DNA from: Virgibacillus sp. AGTR
GTDB taxonomy: Bacteria > Bacillota > Bacilli > Bacillales > Amphibacillaceae
DNA length: 64,000 nucleotides
Assembly (NCBI RefSeq): GCF_016919725.2
Contig: NZ_JAJERH010000001.1
Location: forward strand, 1-64,000
Reading direction: 5' to 3'
Part shown: positions 18,762 to 27,484 of the stretch, piece by piece
Layout: each line of letters opens with the position of its first letter
Numbering within the stretch: position 1 is the first letter of the stretch
Position numbers and translations under genes: made by a program
The notes under the pieces: model-generated
What the model saw: the letters and a program-made list of their open reading frames with translations, nothing else
The model's database searches: none
Told to the model about the DNA's origin: nothing

Positions 18762-19487
18762 TCAATTTTGTATTATTTCAAAGCTTTCTAATATGGACGT
18801 TTTCGTATAATATTCTTTTTTTAATTTTACATCTGAAAGAGAGGTATTTAAATACATGTCTTTTTCAAACCAGTCCACCTGTTGAATTTTCTCAATTGGA
18901 AAAATAAAATAAGCTTCTTCTGTGAATTTCTCACTATTTTGTACAATTACATAGCTTACCTTCCAATAATTAGTATCAACAATTAAATCAGCAATATGAC
19001 CAATCTTACCGTCATTTGCATGAACCTTAAAACCAATGGTTTCATCTTCACTTCGAAGATTATAAGTTTGCCAGTCACTCACATGATTCTCATAGTTATC
19101 TGAACTATCATTTGTTGATCGCGGGAAGGTCATTGGTTGATCTACTACTCCCCAAATCATACTACCTGCCCAGTATCTTGCCCATCCATAGTAACTAATC
19201 AGCGAATTTTCATCATCCTTAGTAACTGCATTTTCTTCAGGTATGGTTGGACTATTTCGAATTACTTCTTTATCATGCTTTACTTCTACATGTTTTTCTC
19301 GTTCATTTAGAGCTCGAAAGGACGCTGGTGACATAAGCACACGTCTGCCTGGCAACCACTTTCGTGTATCTACAACTGCATAACGAATGGCCCATTTATT
19401 ATCATCAAAGTAAAGATCCTTAACCTTTCCCATCACTCCATCTGAAGCATGAATTTTATAATTCTTTAATTCAGATGTTAAAAACAT
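18762..19487 (-). CDS. Tandem PRC-barrel domain protein
   Basis: A 241-residue soluble protein with two PRC-barrel domains: residues about 1-75 (NYKIHASDGVMGKVKDLYFDDNKWAIRYAVVDT) and about 148-215 (GFKVHANDGKIGHIADLIVDTNYWKVSYVIV). An acidic, Trp-rich linker joins them. Such proteins occur in many Gram-positive and stress-related settings without a defined role. A perfect AAGGAGG precedes the ATG. It is monocistronic. Confidence 0.85.
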   Translation of the reverse strand: MFLTSELKNYKIHASDGVMGKVKDLYFDDNKWAIRYAVVDTRKWLPGRRVLMSPASFRALNEREKHVEVKHDKEVIRNSPTIPEENAVTKDDENSLISYYGWARYWAGSMIWGVVDQPMTFPRSTNDSSDNYENHVSDWQTYNLRSEDETIGFKVHANDGKIGHIADLIVDTNYWKVSYVIVQNSEKFTEEAYFIFPIEKIQQVDWFEKDMYLNTSLSDVKLKKEYYTKTSILESFEIIQN

Positions 19488-19552
19488 TGTAATCGCCTCC
19501 TTAGACGTTTACAAATGTATTACCCTTTATAAAAATTAATAAACCAACCGTA

Positions 19553-20368
19553 TTATTGATATTGATAATAATAGTCAATAGGATAAAATAAACCAACCTT
19601 ACCGTATGAATCATGGTCCAAAGTAGCAAAAATAATCCCAACTACCTTTCCTTCCCTATTTATTACAGGACTACCACTATTACCTCTGTATACGGGAGCT
19701 TCAATCATAATGACTTTTTCTTCCCATGAGGTTAATTTAGTATAGCCGATGATTTTCCCTTCATTTGCTATCCCGTTAAATCGTAATGGGTTTCCTATAA
19801 ACTGAACTTGTTCGTCTTTCTGTACGGAAGCTCGTTTGGCTAAATTTAAATAAGGTACGTTTTCGGCATCCGCATTTAAAATTGCTAAATCAATAGATGG
19901 ATGCGTTGTTTCTACGGTTGCATTAAATAAACCAAGCTCAGGAAATACCACAGTTACATTTTCTTCTCCTTCAACCACATGATAGTTTGTCAAAATGGTT
20001 CCATCAGCTGAAACTGCAAAACCTGTACCTTTTGAATCTTCTGTTTCTATTGTAACAACTGCTTCTTTATACAATTGAATTTCTTCTTGAAGTGATAACC
20101 GTGCGGATGTCTTTAAAAACTCTATTGCGGGTATGGAAAATGTGCGTGGTATTAAAGCAATAACATTAAAAAGAAGCACAACTGCAATTAGCCAAAACGC
20201 CCACTTTGGAAATGGACGTTTTGGTTCCAATTGCTCCTTTGCTTCTTTTTCCCTGGCCAAAACCTTTTGTCGTTGTTCTTCAACTAAATCAAAAAGCGCT
20301 TCATCATCAATTTCTTCATATAGATCTTCATCGATAATATCCTGCTGCTGTTTATCCTTCTGATCCAT
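19553..20368 (-). CDS. Membrane-anchored trypsin-like serine protease
   Basis: HtrA/DegP-type S1C protease without a PDZ domain, 271 residues. The N-terminal 55 residues are charged and cytosolic, 56-73 form the membrane anchor, and the catalytic domain faces outward. The triad is H130 (TNYHVV), D160 (SIDLAIL) and S231 (RGNSGSP). GAGGTGG a few bases upstream selects the ATG at 20368 over one four codons earlier. It ends near bmrD but with its own direction of reading, so a role in envelope stress is only inferred from the family. Confidence 0.87.
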   Translation of the reverse strand: MDQKDKQQQDIIDEDLYEEIDDEALFDLVEEQRQKVLAREKEAKEQLEPKRPFPKWAFWLIAVVLLFNVIALIPRTFSIPAIEFLKTSARLSLQEEIQLYKEAVVTIETEDSKGTGFAVSADGTILTNYHVVEGEENVTVVFPELGLFNATVETTHPSIDLAILNADAENVPYLNLAKRASVQKDEQVQFIGNPLRFNGIANEGKIIGYTKLTSWEEKVIMIEAPVYRGNSGSPVINREGKVVGIIFATLDHDSYGKVGLFYPIDYYYQYQ

Positions 20369-20391
20369 AATCCACCTCATCGTTACGATAT

Positions 20392-22422
20392 TTATGAAAC
20401 AACAGACTTTGCTTTGTTCCCTTGCTGCATTTGATACATTTGATAGTAATAACCCTGCTCTATCATTAATTGTTCATGATTACCATGCTCTTTTATCGTA
20501 CCACGATCAAGTACAAATATGGTATCAGCTTGTTGAATCGTTGACAAACGATGCGCAATAACTAAGGTTGTTCTTCCTGATTTCAAAACTTCTAGCGCCT
20601 CTTGAATCATTGTTTCTGTTTCAGTATCAATATTAGCTGTCGCCTCATCAAGAATCAGTATAGCTGGATCGAAAGCCAATGCACGTGCAAATGATATTAA
20701 TTGTCTTTCCCCCAATGAAAAAGTTGTTCCTCCTTCTGTTACCTTTTCCTCATATTTCCTCGGTAATTTTTCTATAAAACGATCCGCCCCAACTGCTTTT
20801 AATGCCTGAATTGCTGCATCAGTAGTTATATTAGGGTCATTCATCGTTACATTAGACAAAATAGTACCAGAAAATAAAAATGGATCCTGTAGGACGATAC
20901 CCATATGACTACGAACTTGCTGGCGAGACCATTCTTTTGTAGAGATTCCATCAATTGTAATCTTTCCTTTTTGCGGATCATAGAAACGGAATAGTAAATT
21001 CATAATTGAACTTTTACCAGAACCGGTATGACCTACAAACGCAGCAGTCTGACCTGCTTTAATTTTAAAGGATAAATCCTTTAATATATAGTCATCATCA
21101 TTATAAGCAAATGAAACATGATCAAATTCTACATTACCACGATATCGTTTTACTTGGTCATCCATTACTTCCTCTCCATCATAGTCCATTAATTCAAACA
21201 CTCGATTTCCTGCCACTCTGGCTTGCTCAATTAAAGGAAGCTGATTAACGATATCCGTAACGGGTTCAAAAAGCCGGTTTAGATAATCGACAAATGCATA
21301 GAGTAGGCCAATAGATATAACACTAGTAGGCTCTAAAGAAAATGACCCAAAATACCAAATAAATGCTACAAAAGCAAGATTTCGAAAAACAGTAACTAGA
21401 TTATAAGAGGTTAGTGCACTCAGTTTTACCAGCTTTCGTTGGTAAGTAAAATGGCGCTCATTTAATACCTCGAAGTCCTCCTTTGTTTTCTTTTCTCTGC
21501 GAAATGCTTGGATAATGGGCATGCCTTGAATTGCTTCATTAATATTCCCATTGATTTCACTAATAGTTGAACGAATAACAGTATTATATTTCGTACCAAA
21601 GTACTTATATACCTTCATCCAACCAATAATTAATGGAATAATTAACAGACATAGAGCAGCAAGCTTTACGTCCAAAATAAATAGTGCTACAAAAATACCA
21701 GCCATATAGATGACACTTGTTACAACAATTGATAAAACCCGCTCGTAAAGATCTCGTATCGCTTCCGTATCATTGGTTATTCTTGCCACTATTTTACCAG
21801 CTGGTTGATCCACATAGTAATTAATTGGTATACGCTGCGTATGAGCAAATAAGTCGTTTCGCATTTGTTTTACTATTTTATTAGAAGCTTGCTGTAATAG
21901 AAAGGTCTGATAAAACTGAAAAAATCCAGCAATGATAAGCAGTATCATATATAGACATAGTAATAATAATATCGGTTTTCGCTCTGGTTTAAAGAATGGA
22001 TAGATCTCTGATAATGAAAGTTTTTCTCCAGTTACTTCAATCTTTTCTGTTGATGTAGTAATCGTTATCGTTCCTTCATCAACAGATCGTTTTCCTTGTA
22101 ACGGAACTTCTTCATGAACAAAGTAATACGTAGAACCAATTCCTATGATGGTAGCAGTATCACCCACTACTTCATCTTCGTTCTCCAAGCGGTCTGCTCG
22201 TTTATAGAACTTATCCTCATATTCAACCGTATCCGTATCGTCCTTTAAAATGACCTGCTGCCAGTTCCCTTCTACGCCAAGTATATGATCATCAATTACT
22301 TTTTTCGCGATTAAAGGACCAGCTAATTCTAAAGATACGGCAATAACTAAACAAATTAAGCCAATAATGATACCCTTCTTAAAGCGAAGTGCATAAGAAA
22401 AAAGTCTTCTTTCAGTCGTCAT
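20392..22422 (-). CDS. bmrD: Heterodimeric multidrug ABC exporter, BmrD subunit
   Basis: Membrane half plus ATPase half, 676 residues. TM1 (about 15-35) and TM2 (about 150-170) are separated by a roughly 100-residue extracellular insertion (48-148), as in B. subtilis BmrD/YheH (673 residues). The ATPase has Walker A VGHTGSGKSS, a divergent signature SLGERQ, and Walker B ILILDEATA with the catalytic glutamate intact. Its start overlaps the bmrC stop by one base. With BmrC it forms the exporter with one degenerate site. Confidence 0.9.
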   Translation of the reverse strand: MTTERRLFSYALRFKKGIIIGLICLVIAVSLELAGPLIAKKVIDDHILGVEGNWQQVILKDDTDTVEYEDKFYKRADRLENEDEVVGDTATIIGIGSTYYFVHEEVPLQGKRSVDEGTITITTSTEKIEVTGEKLSLSEIYPFFKPERKPILLLLCLYMILLIIAGFFQFYQTFLLQQASNKIVKQMRNDLFAHTQRIPINYYVDQPAGKIVARITNDTEAIRDLYERVLSIVVTSVIYMAGIFVALFILDVKLAALCLLIIPLIIGWMKVYKYFGTKYNTVIRSTISEINGNINEAIQGMPIIQAFRREKKTKEDFEVLNERHFTYQRKLVKLSALTSYNLVTVFRNLAFVAFIWYFGSFSLEPTSVISIGLLYAFVDYLNRLFEPVTDIVNQLPLIEQARVAGNRVFELMDYDGEEVMDDQVKRYRGNVEFDHVSFAYNDDDYILKDLSFKIKAGQTAAFVGHTGSGKSSIMNLLFRFYDPQKGKITIDGISTKEWSRQQVRSHMGIVLQDPFLFSGTILSNVTMNDPNITTDAAIQALKAVGADRFIEKLPRKYEEKVTEGGTTFSLGERQLISFARALAFDPAILILDEATANIDTETETMIQEALEVLKSGRTTLVIAHRLSTIQQADTIFVLDRGTIKEHGNHEQLMIEQGYYYQMYQMQQGNKAKSVVS

Positions 22423-24170
22423 TAGCCAGTTACCTCCTTATCTTCTAGCTGTTGTTGATTATATTGTTCTTGGTACCATCCTTGCTGTTTTACTAATTGC
22501 TCATGGTTTCCTTGCTCTATAATCACTCCATCTTCTAACACGATAATATGGTCGGCATGCGTAACAGCAGATAGACGATGTGCTGCAATAAATGTCGTCT
22601 TATTTTTTCGTTCTTTACGTAAATGATCAATGATTCTAGCTTCTGTTTTTCCATCTACAGCAGACAATGAATCATCTAAAATTAATATCTCTGGATCTTT
22701 AATAAATGCACGCGCTAGTGCCACTCGTTGTTTTTGTCCTCCAGATAATGTAACACCACTTTCTCCAACCTGTGTATCTAACCCATTTGGTAGTTGTTTC
22801 ATATCGTCAAGAAAATGGGCAAGTTGCATGACTCGAAAGATCTCCTCGTCAGTTGCATCTTCCTTCCCAAACTGTATGTTCTCTCGAATTGTTTTTGAAA
22901 ACATCATTTGGTCCTGTGGGACATAACCAATCCAAGAACGTATTTGCTCAAGCGAAAGATGTTGTAAATCTTCCCCAGAAACAGTTATTTTTCCTTTCAT
23001 ATCAGGATATTGCCGTAAGAGCAGTTTAAAAATAGTCGTTTTACCTGCCCCTGTCTTACCAACAATACCGATTGTTTCTCCTCTTTGCACGTGTAATGAA
23101 ACGTCTTTTAGTTGCTCCATTTCCGTATCTGGATAGGAAAACGAAACAGATGAAAAATCAATGGAAGTTACTTCTGATACATGAACAGGCTTCGTCGGAT
23201 CTTTCACATCTGCTTGGTAATTAAGTGTGTGATTTACACGATCCAAAGATGCATTCCCTCGCTGTAAAACATTAATTAGCTCTCCGACAGCAAACATTGG
23301 CCAAATTAACATTCCTAAATAAACATTAAATGTAACTAAGTCACCGAGCGTAAGAATATTTTCAAATACGAGAAACGCTCCGTATCCAAGTCCAATCGTA
23401 TAAGATAGGCCGACTAAAATTTTCATCGTTGGTTCAAATAACGCATCTATCTTGGCAACTTCTATATTTTTTTCATAAACATCTGTTGTCATGGCTTGAA
23501 ACCGCTGTGCATCTTGCTTTTCTTGTACAAATGCTCGAAGTACCCTGACACCGCGAATCGACTCTAACACGTCATTGTTCATTTCACCAAAGGCTTCTTG
23601 CGCTTTTGTAAATCGAGCATGAATAGCGGCACCATATTTGTTCATGACAATCGCCATAATTGGCAATGGAATTAAGGAAGCAATGGTTAATTTCCAGCTA
23701 ATCGTGAATCCCATCATAGCTATTATCATTAACATGAATATACTTGAATCAACAAGCGTCAACACACCGAACCCAGCAGTTAAGCTTATCGCTTTAAGAT
23801 CATTTGTGCTTCTAGCCATTAAGTCTCCTGTACGATATCTCCCAAAAAACGATGGTGTCATGGCTAAGAAATGCTGCATTAAATTGCTCCTCATCCATTT
23901 TTCTAAAATAACGGCACCACTAAATAAAGTATAATCCCATAGGTAAGAAATGGCGTAATGAATGACGATTAGCAATAAGTATCCCACGATGATTGCAGTT
24001 AGCAATTGTAAGGTAAGTGTTTCAAATTGAATATGATCAATCGTATACCCCGCTATCTTAGGTGGGATTAAACCAATAGCACTAGCAATAATTAAAGCAA
24101 TAATTGCAAATACATATCGCTTCCAATAATGTTTAAAAAACCAATTTAATTTTCTAAAAACACTAAACAT
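22422..24170 (-). CDS. bmrC: Heterodimeric multidrug ABC exporter, BmrC subunit
   Basis: 582 residues: six membrane helices, then an ATPase with Walker A VGKTGAGKTT, signature LSGGQKQR, and Walker B ILILDDSLSAVD. The catalytic Glu is Asp, the known asymmetry of BmrC/YheI. GAAGGTG lies 8 bases before the ATG at 24170. The frame stays open for 58 codons further upstream, but that stretch has no similarity to transporters. About 200 bp separate it from an attenuator with a leader peptide, like bmrB-bmrCD in B. subtilis, where antibiotics that stall ribosomes induce expression. Confidence 0.9.
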   Translation of the reverse strand: MFSVFRKLNWFFKHYWKRYVFAIIALIIASAIGLIPPKIAGYTIDHIQFETLTLQLLTAIIVGYLLLIVIHYAISYLWDYTLFSGAVILEKWMRSNLMQHFLAMTPSFFGRYRTGDLMARSTNDLKAISLTAGFGVLTLVDSSIFMLMIIAMMGFTISWKLTIASLIPLPIMAIVMNKYGAAIHARFTKAQEAFGEMNNDVLESIRGVRVLRAFVQEKQDAQRFQAMTTDVYEKNIEVAKIDALFEPTMKILVGLSYTIGLGYGAFLVFENILTLGDLVTFNVYLGMLIWPMFAVGELINVLQRGNASLDRVNHTLNYQADVKDPTKPVHVSEVTSIDFSSVSFSYPDTEMEQLKDVSLHVQRGETIGIVGKTGAGKTTIFKLLLRQYPDMKGKITVSGEDLQHLSLEQIRSWIGYVPQDQMMFSKTIRENIQFGKEDATDEEIFRVMQLAHFLDDMKQLPNGLDTQVGESGVTLSGGQKQRVALARAFIKDPEILILDDSLSAVDGKTEARIIDHLRKERKNKTTFIAAHRLSAVTHADHIIVLEDGVIIEQGNHEQLVKQQGWYQEQYNQQQLEDKEVTG

Positions 24171-24366
24171 AATAAACACCTTCTTTTCTCTATATATAAG
24201 GTCTATAAAAATAATACATTCATTTCCTCTATATTCTCTGTATAACAAGCAAACGGTAAAGCATTCTTTTCCATTGTGCAGATGCCTTTCCATTAATAAG
24301 AGTTCGCGATTTATTATAGGGATGTTAAAAAGCTCTAAAATCACTCCTAAAATGAATCAAAACCCA

Positions 24367-24395
24367 AAGAAAAACACATACGTCCATGACGTATG
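24367..24395 (-). terminator. Attenuator terminator in the bmrCD leader
   Basis: CATACGTC (24377-24384) pairs with GACGTATG (24388-24395) around a 3-base loop. Reading on the minus strand the stem is followed by TGTTTTTCTTT. It lies inside the leader, about 200 bp before bmrC, so it would stop transcription before the structural genes. Confidence 0.75.
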
Positions 24396-24450
24396 CGTTC
24401 ATAAAAAAGGCAAATAGTAATTAAAAAACTTCCCTTTTCAACACAAAAGA

Positions 24451-24598
24451 GTCACAGACACCTGTGACACCTTTCAAAAGATTAAATAATGCTAACGTTA
24501 ACCAAAGTTAACAATTTTACATGTTCACGCTTGAGGTCACAGAGAATATAGAATTTTTTGTTGTCAGTTGCTGATTGATTCGCATGGTATGTGACCTC
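24451..24598 (-). promoter_or_regulatory. Four-segment attenuator of bmrCD
   Basis: Segment 1 is the leader ribosome site GAGGUCACA (24598-24590); segment 2, inside the leader frame, is UGUGACCUC (24541-24533). They pair over 9 bp. Segment 3 is GUCACAG (24468-24462) and segment 4 is CUGUGAC (24457-24451), a 7-bp stem with a 4-base loop followed by UCUUUU. Segment 2 can also pair with segment 3 (CUGUGAC/GUCACAG), giving the mutually exclusive 1:2 + 3:4 versus 2:3 layout. A further GTTAAC...GTTAAC hairpin lies at 24497-24512. Confidence 0.7.
24517..24585 (-). CDS. Leader peptide of the bmrCD operon (BmrB analogue)
   Basis: A 22-codon frame starting MRINQQLTT and ending SSVNM-stop. AAGGAGG lies 9 bases upstream and a full SigA promoter precedes it. 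Part of its coding sequence (TGTGACCTC) is complementary to its own ribosome site, and downstream hairpins follow. The peptide itself probably has no function; its translation would sense ribosome-stalling drugs, as BmrB does for BmrCD in B. subtilis. It shares no obvious sequence with BmrB (53 residues), so the analogy rests on position and structure. Confidence 0.7.
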   Translation of the reverse strand: MRINQQLTTKNSIFSVTSSVNM

Positions 24599-24619
24599 CT
24601 TCTTTTTAGATTCTCAATT

Positions 24620-24648
24620 ATTATAGTATTAGCAAAATTTTAAGTCAA
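24620..24648 (-). promoter_or_regulatory. SigA promoter of the bmr leader
   Basis: TTGACT (24648-24643), a 17-bp spacer, TATAAT (24625-24620). It points toward bmrCD, about 35 bases before the leader ATG. Confidence 0.85.
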
Positions 24649-24699
24649 TATGTTTTTCACAAATTTTTTAAATAATTGTTGGATGCGGAATATAAAGTC

Positions 24700-24777
24700 G
24701 ATCTCCCACTCACACATATTAGGTTTCACCTTATTACTTGAAGTGGGGGCCTACTGCCAGTTATATGTGGGATAAAT
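24700..24777 (-). repeat. Dispersed repeat family A, partial copy 3
   Basis: Only the right-hand part is present: TAGGTTTCACCTTATTACTTG, GGGGGCCTACTGCCAGTTATA, TGTGGGATAAA. It ends 12 bp before the SigG-like promoter of the germination operon. Confidence 0.7.
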
Positions 24778-24789
24778 TTAAATCTCAAA

Positions 24790-24818
24790 TCATATTTCCT
24801 TCCTTTTCAGACATACTA
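24790..24818 (+). promoter_or_regulatory. SigG-like promoter of the ger operon
   Basis: TCATA (24790-24794), a 17-bp spacer, CATACTA (24812-24818). One mismatch to the forespore consensus GHATR-N17-CATnnTA, 33 bp before the first germination gene. Confidence 0.55.
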
Positions 24819-24851
24819 AGCTTATAGGAACGGAACAATTTGGAGGCAATT

Positions 24852-26354
24852 ATGAGAAGAGCTAAGAAGAAAAAGACAAGTAGTATTTTCCCGAGCAAAT
24901 TAGAGGATCTACAGGCGATACTTCAGCAAAAATTTGATCATAATTCCGATTTAAACTATACGATCTATAATCATCAAAACCAGCGGATAGCTGTATTTTA
25001 TATCACCTATCTCATCGACACAAATAAAGTAGAAAACTCTTTACTAAAACCACTTTTAGAGCGTAAAGAAAGCTGGTCCATAACAGCTTTATTAAATAAT
25101 ATTCCATTAAGTTCTGGAAAAACGGTAGACAACTTGGACGATATATTGAAAGGAATCTTATTAGGTGAAGTATTTATTTACATTGAACAAGACTCCACCA
25201 TTATTTCTTATACCTTGAAAAAAGAAGAAAAGCGCTCACTTTCTAAGGCTGAAACTGAATCCGTGGTACTTGGTCCACAGGTTGCATTTACTGAATCTCT
25301 TGCCACAAATATGAATTTAACTCGTAAAGGGATTTTATCGAATGATCTAGTTTTAGAAAAGATTGTTATTGGTGAACGTTCACCAAAGGAAATACGTTTA
25401 GCGTACTTAAAATCAATTGCGAACGAAACAGATATTCAAACCATGCGTCAGCGATTAAATGACCTGGAAATTGATGAAATTGAAGATAGTTCAGTCTTAA
25501 TTCAATTAATCGAGGATTCGTCCGCTAGTATCTTCCCACAATTCTATGAAACCGAATTACCTGACCGCTTTTCTTATTCTATATCCAAAGGTCGCGTTGG
25601 CGTTCTCGTTGAAAATAGTCCAACTGGTATAATTGCACCAGTTACTTTATTCAGCTTTTTTGAATCAACGGAGGATCTTTACATGCGTTGGAATATTGGT
25701 AGTTTCTTTCGAATTCTCCGTTTTATTGCCATGTTTATTTCTGTATTATTAACTCCTTTTTATGTAGCAGCAGTAACGTATCATTATGAAATTATTCCGA
25801 TCCCATTATTAATTTCACTTGGGCAATCCCGGGCAAACGTACCCTTTCCTCCTATTTTTGAAGCTTTCTTACTTGAGTTACTCATCGAATTACTGAGAGA
25901 GGCAGGAGCGAGATTACCGACAAAAGTTGGACAAACGATGGGTATCGTTGGCGGTGTTGTAGTTGGAACAGCTGCTGTACAGGCTGGTCTTACCAGTAAC
26001 ATTCTAATTATCTTTATTACACTAAGTGCGCTTGCTTCGTTTACAGCTCCAAGTTATCTGATGGGAACGACAATTCGTGTTTTGCGCTTTCCCATGATCG
26101 TTCTTGCAGGTGTCTTAGGTATTATTGGAATCATGTTTGGCATCTGCTTTCTGATTATTCATTTACTAAAACTAACATCATTAGGAAGACCATATTTATC
26201 GCCTGTGTATCCGCTTAATTGGCAGGACTTAAATAAAACCTTATTTCGCCTGCCTTATAATATGCAAACAAAGCGATTTTCTTCATTCCGTTTAAAAGAT
26301 CTATACCGTTTTAGTAAAGAAAAAGCGAAGCGCAAAAAAGATATAGATGAGTAG
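24852..26354 (+). CDS. Germinant receptor A subunit (GerA family)
   Basis: 500-residue spore inner-membrane protein of the GerAA/GerKA family. It has a long hydrophilic N-terminal domain (to about residue 270, with FPQFYETELPDR and GRVGVLVENSP) and then 4-5 membrane helices including the family-typical LREAGARLPTKVGQTMGIVGGVVVG. It starts at 24852, where GGAGG lies 6 bases upstream. First of three genes in the classical A-B-C order. Which germinant it responds to cannot be read from the sequence. Confidence 0.93.
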   Translation: MRRAKKKKTSSIFPSKLEDLQAILQQKFDHNSDLNYTIYNHQNQRIAVFYITYLIDTNKVENSLLKPLLERKESWSITALLNNIPLSSGKTVDNLDDILKGILLGEVFIYIEQDSTIISYTLKKEEKRSLSKAETESVVLGPQVAFTESLATNMNLTRKGILSNDLVLEKIVIGERSPKEIRLAYLKSIANETDIQTMRQRLNDLEIDEIEDSSVLIQLIEDSSASIFPQFYETELPDRFSYSISKGRVGVLVENSPTGIIAPVTLFSFFESTEDLYMRWNIGSFFRILRFIAMFISVLLTPFYVAAVTYHYEIIPIPLLISLGQSRANVPFPPIFEAFLLELLIELLREAGARLPTKVGQTMGIVGGVVVGTAAVQAGLTSNILIIFITLSALASFTAPSYLMGTTIRVLRFPMIVLAGVLGIIGIMFGICFLIIHLLKLTSLGRPYLSPVYPLNWQDLNKTLFRLPYNMQTKRFSSFRLKDLYRFSKEKAKRKKDIDE

Positions 26355-26362
26355 GTGAAAGC

Positions 26363-27484
26363 GTGAGAGTAAATTTAACTGTAAAACCAAATCTACAGCT
26401 ACGATCCTTCTACCTATTCTTTATGATTGTCTCTATCCAAATTGGTGTAGGGATTATGGGAGTACCTAGAATTATATTTGCAGAGACAGGTAGGGATTCA
26501 TGGTTGGCTGTCATTATTGCATTCATCTATATCCTATTTCTTCTCATTGCTATGTTCTTGATTTTAAAGCAGTATCAGAATGCAGATATTTTTGGAATTC
26601 AAGTAGATCTATTTGGCACATGGATAGGCAAGCTTCTCGGAGCCATTTATGTTGTATATTTCGGATTATGTCTATTCACTGTTTTGATTACGTATATTGA
26701 AGTAGTAACGATTTTTATTTTTCCAGGGTTAAATAATTTTTTGATGGCATTATTATTAATTGCCTTAATTATTTATAGTGTTATGGGAGGTATTCGAGTA
26801 GTTGTTGGTGTTTGTTTTCTTTTTTTCATTCTCTCTCATTGGCTTGTCTTATTATTAGCACAACCAATCTGGGAAATGGACTGGTCTCATTTCCAGCCAA
26901 TGTTTCAATCCTCCTTAACAGAATTACTAAAGGGTGCACGGAGTACCGCTTATACGTTCAGTGGGCTAGAGCTCCTGTTTTTAATCTATCCATTTGTTAT
27001 AAATAAGAAAAGTGTAAAACTACCTGTATATTTAGGGGCACTCTGGTCTGCCCTACTAGTACTCGCTGCAACAGTTATTGTTACTGGTTTTTTTACACCT
27101 GAGGAGATCAGTGCAAGAGAATGGTCTGTCCTCGGTTTGTTCAAAATTCAATCATTCTCTTTTGTAGAACGGTTTGACTATATCGTCGTAACTGCATGGA
27201 TGATGGTCACCTTACCAAATATGATTCTTTGCTGCTGGGCTATTACCTATGGGCTTAAGCGCTTATATTATTTCCCACAAAAATACTCTCTCTATGTCTT
27301 AGCAGCTATACTTGCAGTTGCCAGTATATTTACAAAAGAGCACTATCTTATACAGTTCATCATTAACTTTACTGCACAACTTGGTTTTTGGCTCGTTTAT
27401 GTGTATCCATTTCTATTGCTTATTCTTGTCATCGTAAAAAAACGAATAAACAAACGGAATGGAGGACTGACTCATGCTAAATAA
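26363..27484 (+). CDS. Germinant receptor B subunit (GerB family)
   Basis: 373-residue protein with about ten membrane helices, of the spore-germination branch of the amino acid/polyamine transporter superfamily (opening with SFYLFFMIVSIQIGVGIMGVPR). In germinant receptors this subunit binds the germinant. It starts with GTG, 8 bp after the A subunit stop, with AGGTGA upstream. It overlaps the C subunit by 11 bp. Confidence 0.92.
   Translation: MRVNLTVKPNLQLRSFYLFFMIVSIQIGVGIMGVPRIIFAETGRDSWLAVIIAFIYILFLLIAMFLILKQYQNADIFGIQVDLFGTWIGKLLGAIYVVYFGLCLFTVLITYIEVVTIFIFPGLNNFLMALLLIALIIYSVMGGIRVVVGVCFLFFILSHWLVLLLAQPIWEMDWSHFQPMFQSSLTELLKGARSTAYTFSGLELLFLIYPFVINKKSVKLPVYLGALWSALLVLAATVIVTGFFTPEEISAREWSVLGLFKIQSFSFVERFDYIVVTAWMMVTLPNMILCCWAITYGLKRLYYFPQKYSLYVLAAILAVASIFTKEHYLIQFIINFTAQLGFWLVYVYPFLLLILVIVKKRINKRNGGLTHAK

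Noticed and set aside
18580-18765. 61-residue frame on the minus strand downstream of the PRC-barrel gene
   Set aside because: No ribosome site, Cys/Phe-rich composition typical of non-coding sequence, and located in a probable decayed repeat.
22422-24344. Longer bmrC product with 58 extra N-terminal codons from a GTG near 24344
   Set aside because: The extension has no similarity to exporters, while the ATG at 24170 has a good ribosome site and gives the usual length. A TAGGA before the GTG was noted but is not enough.
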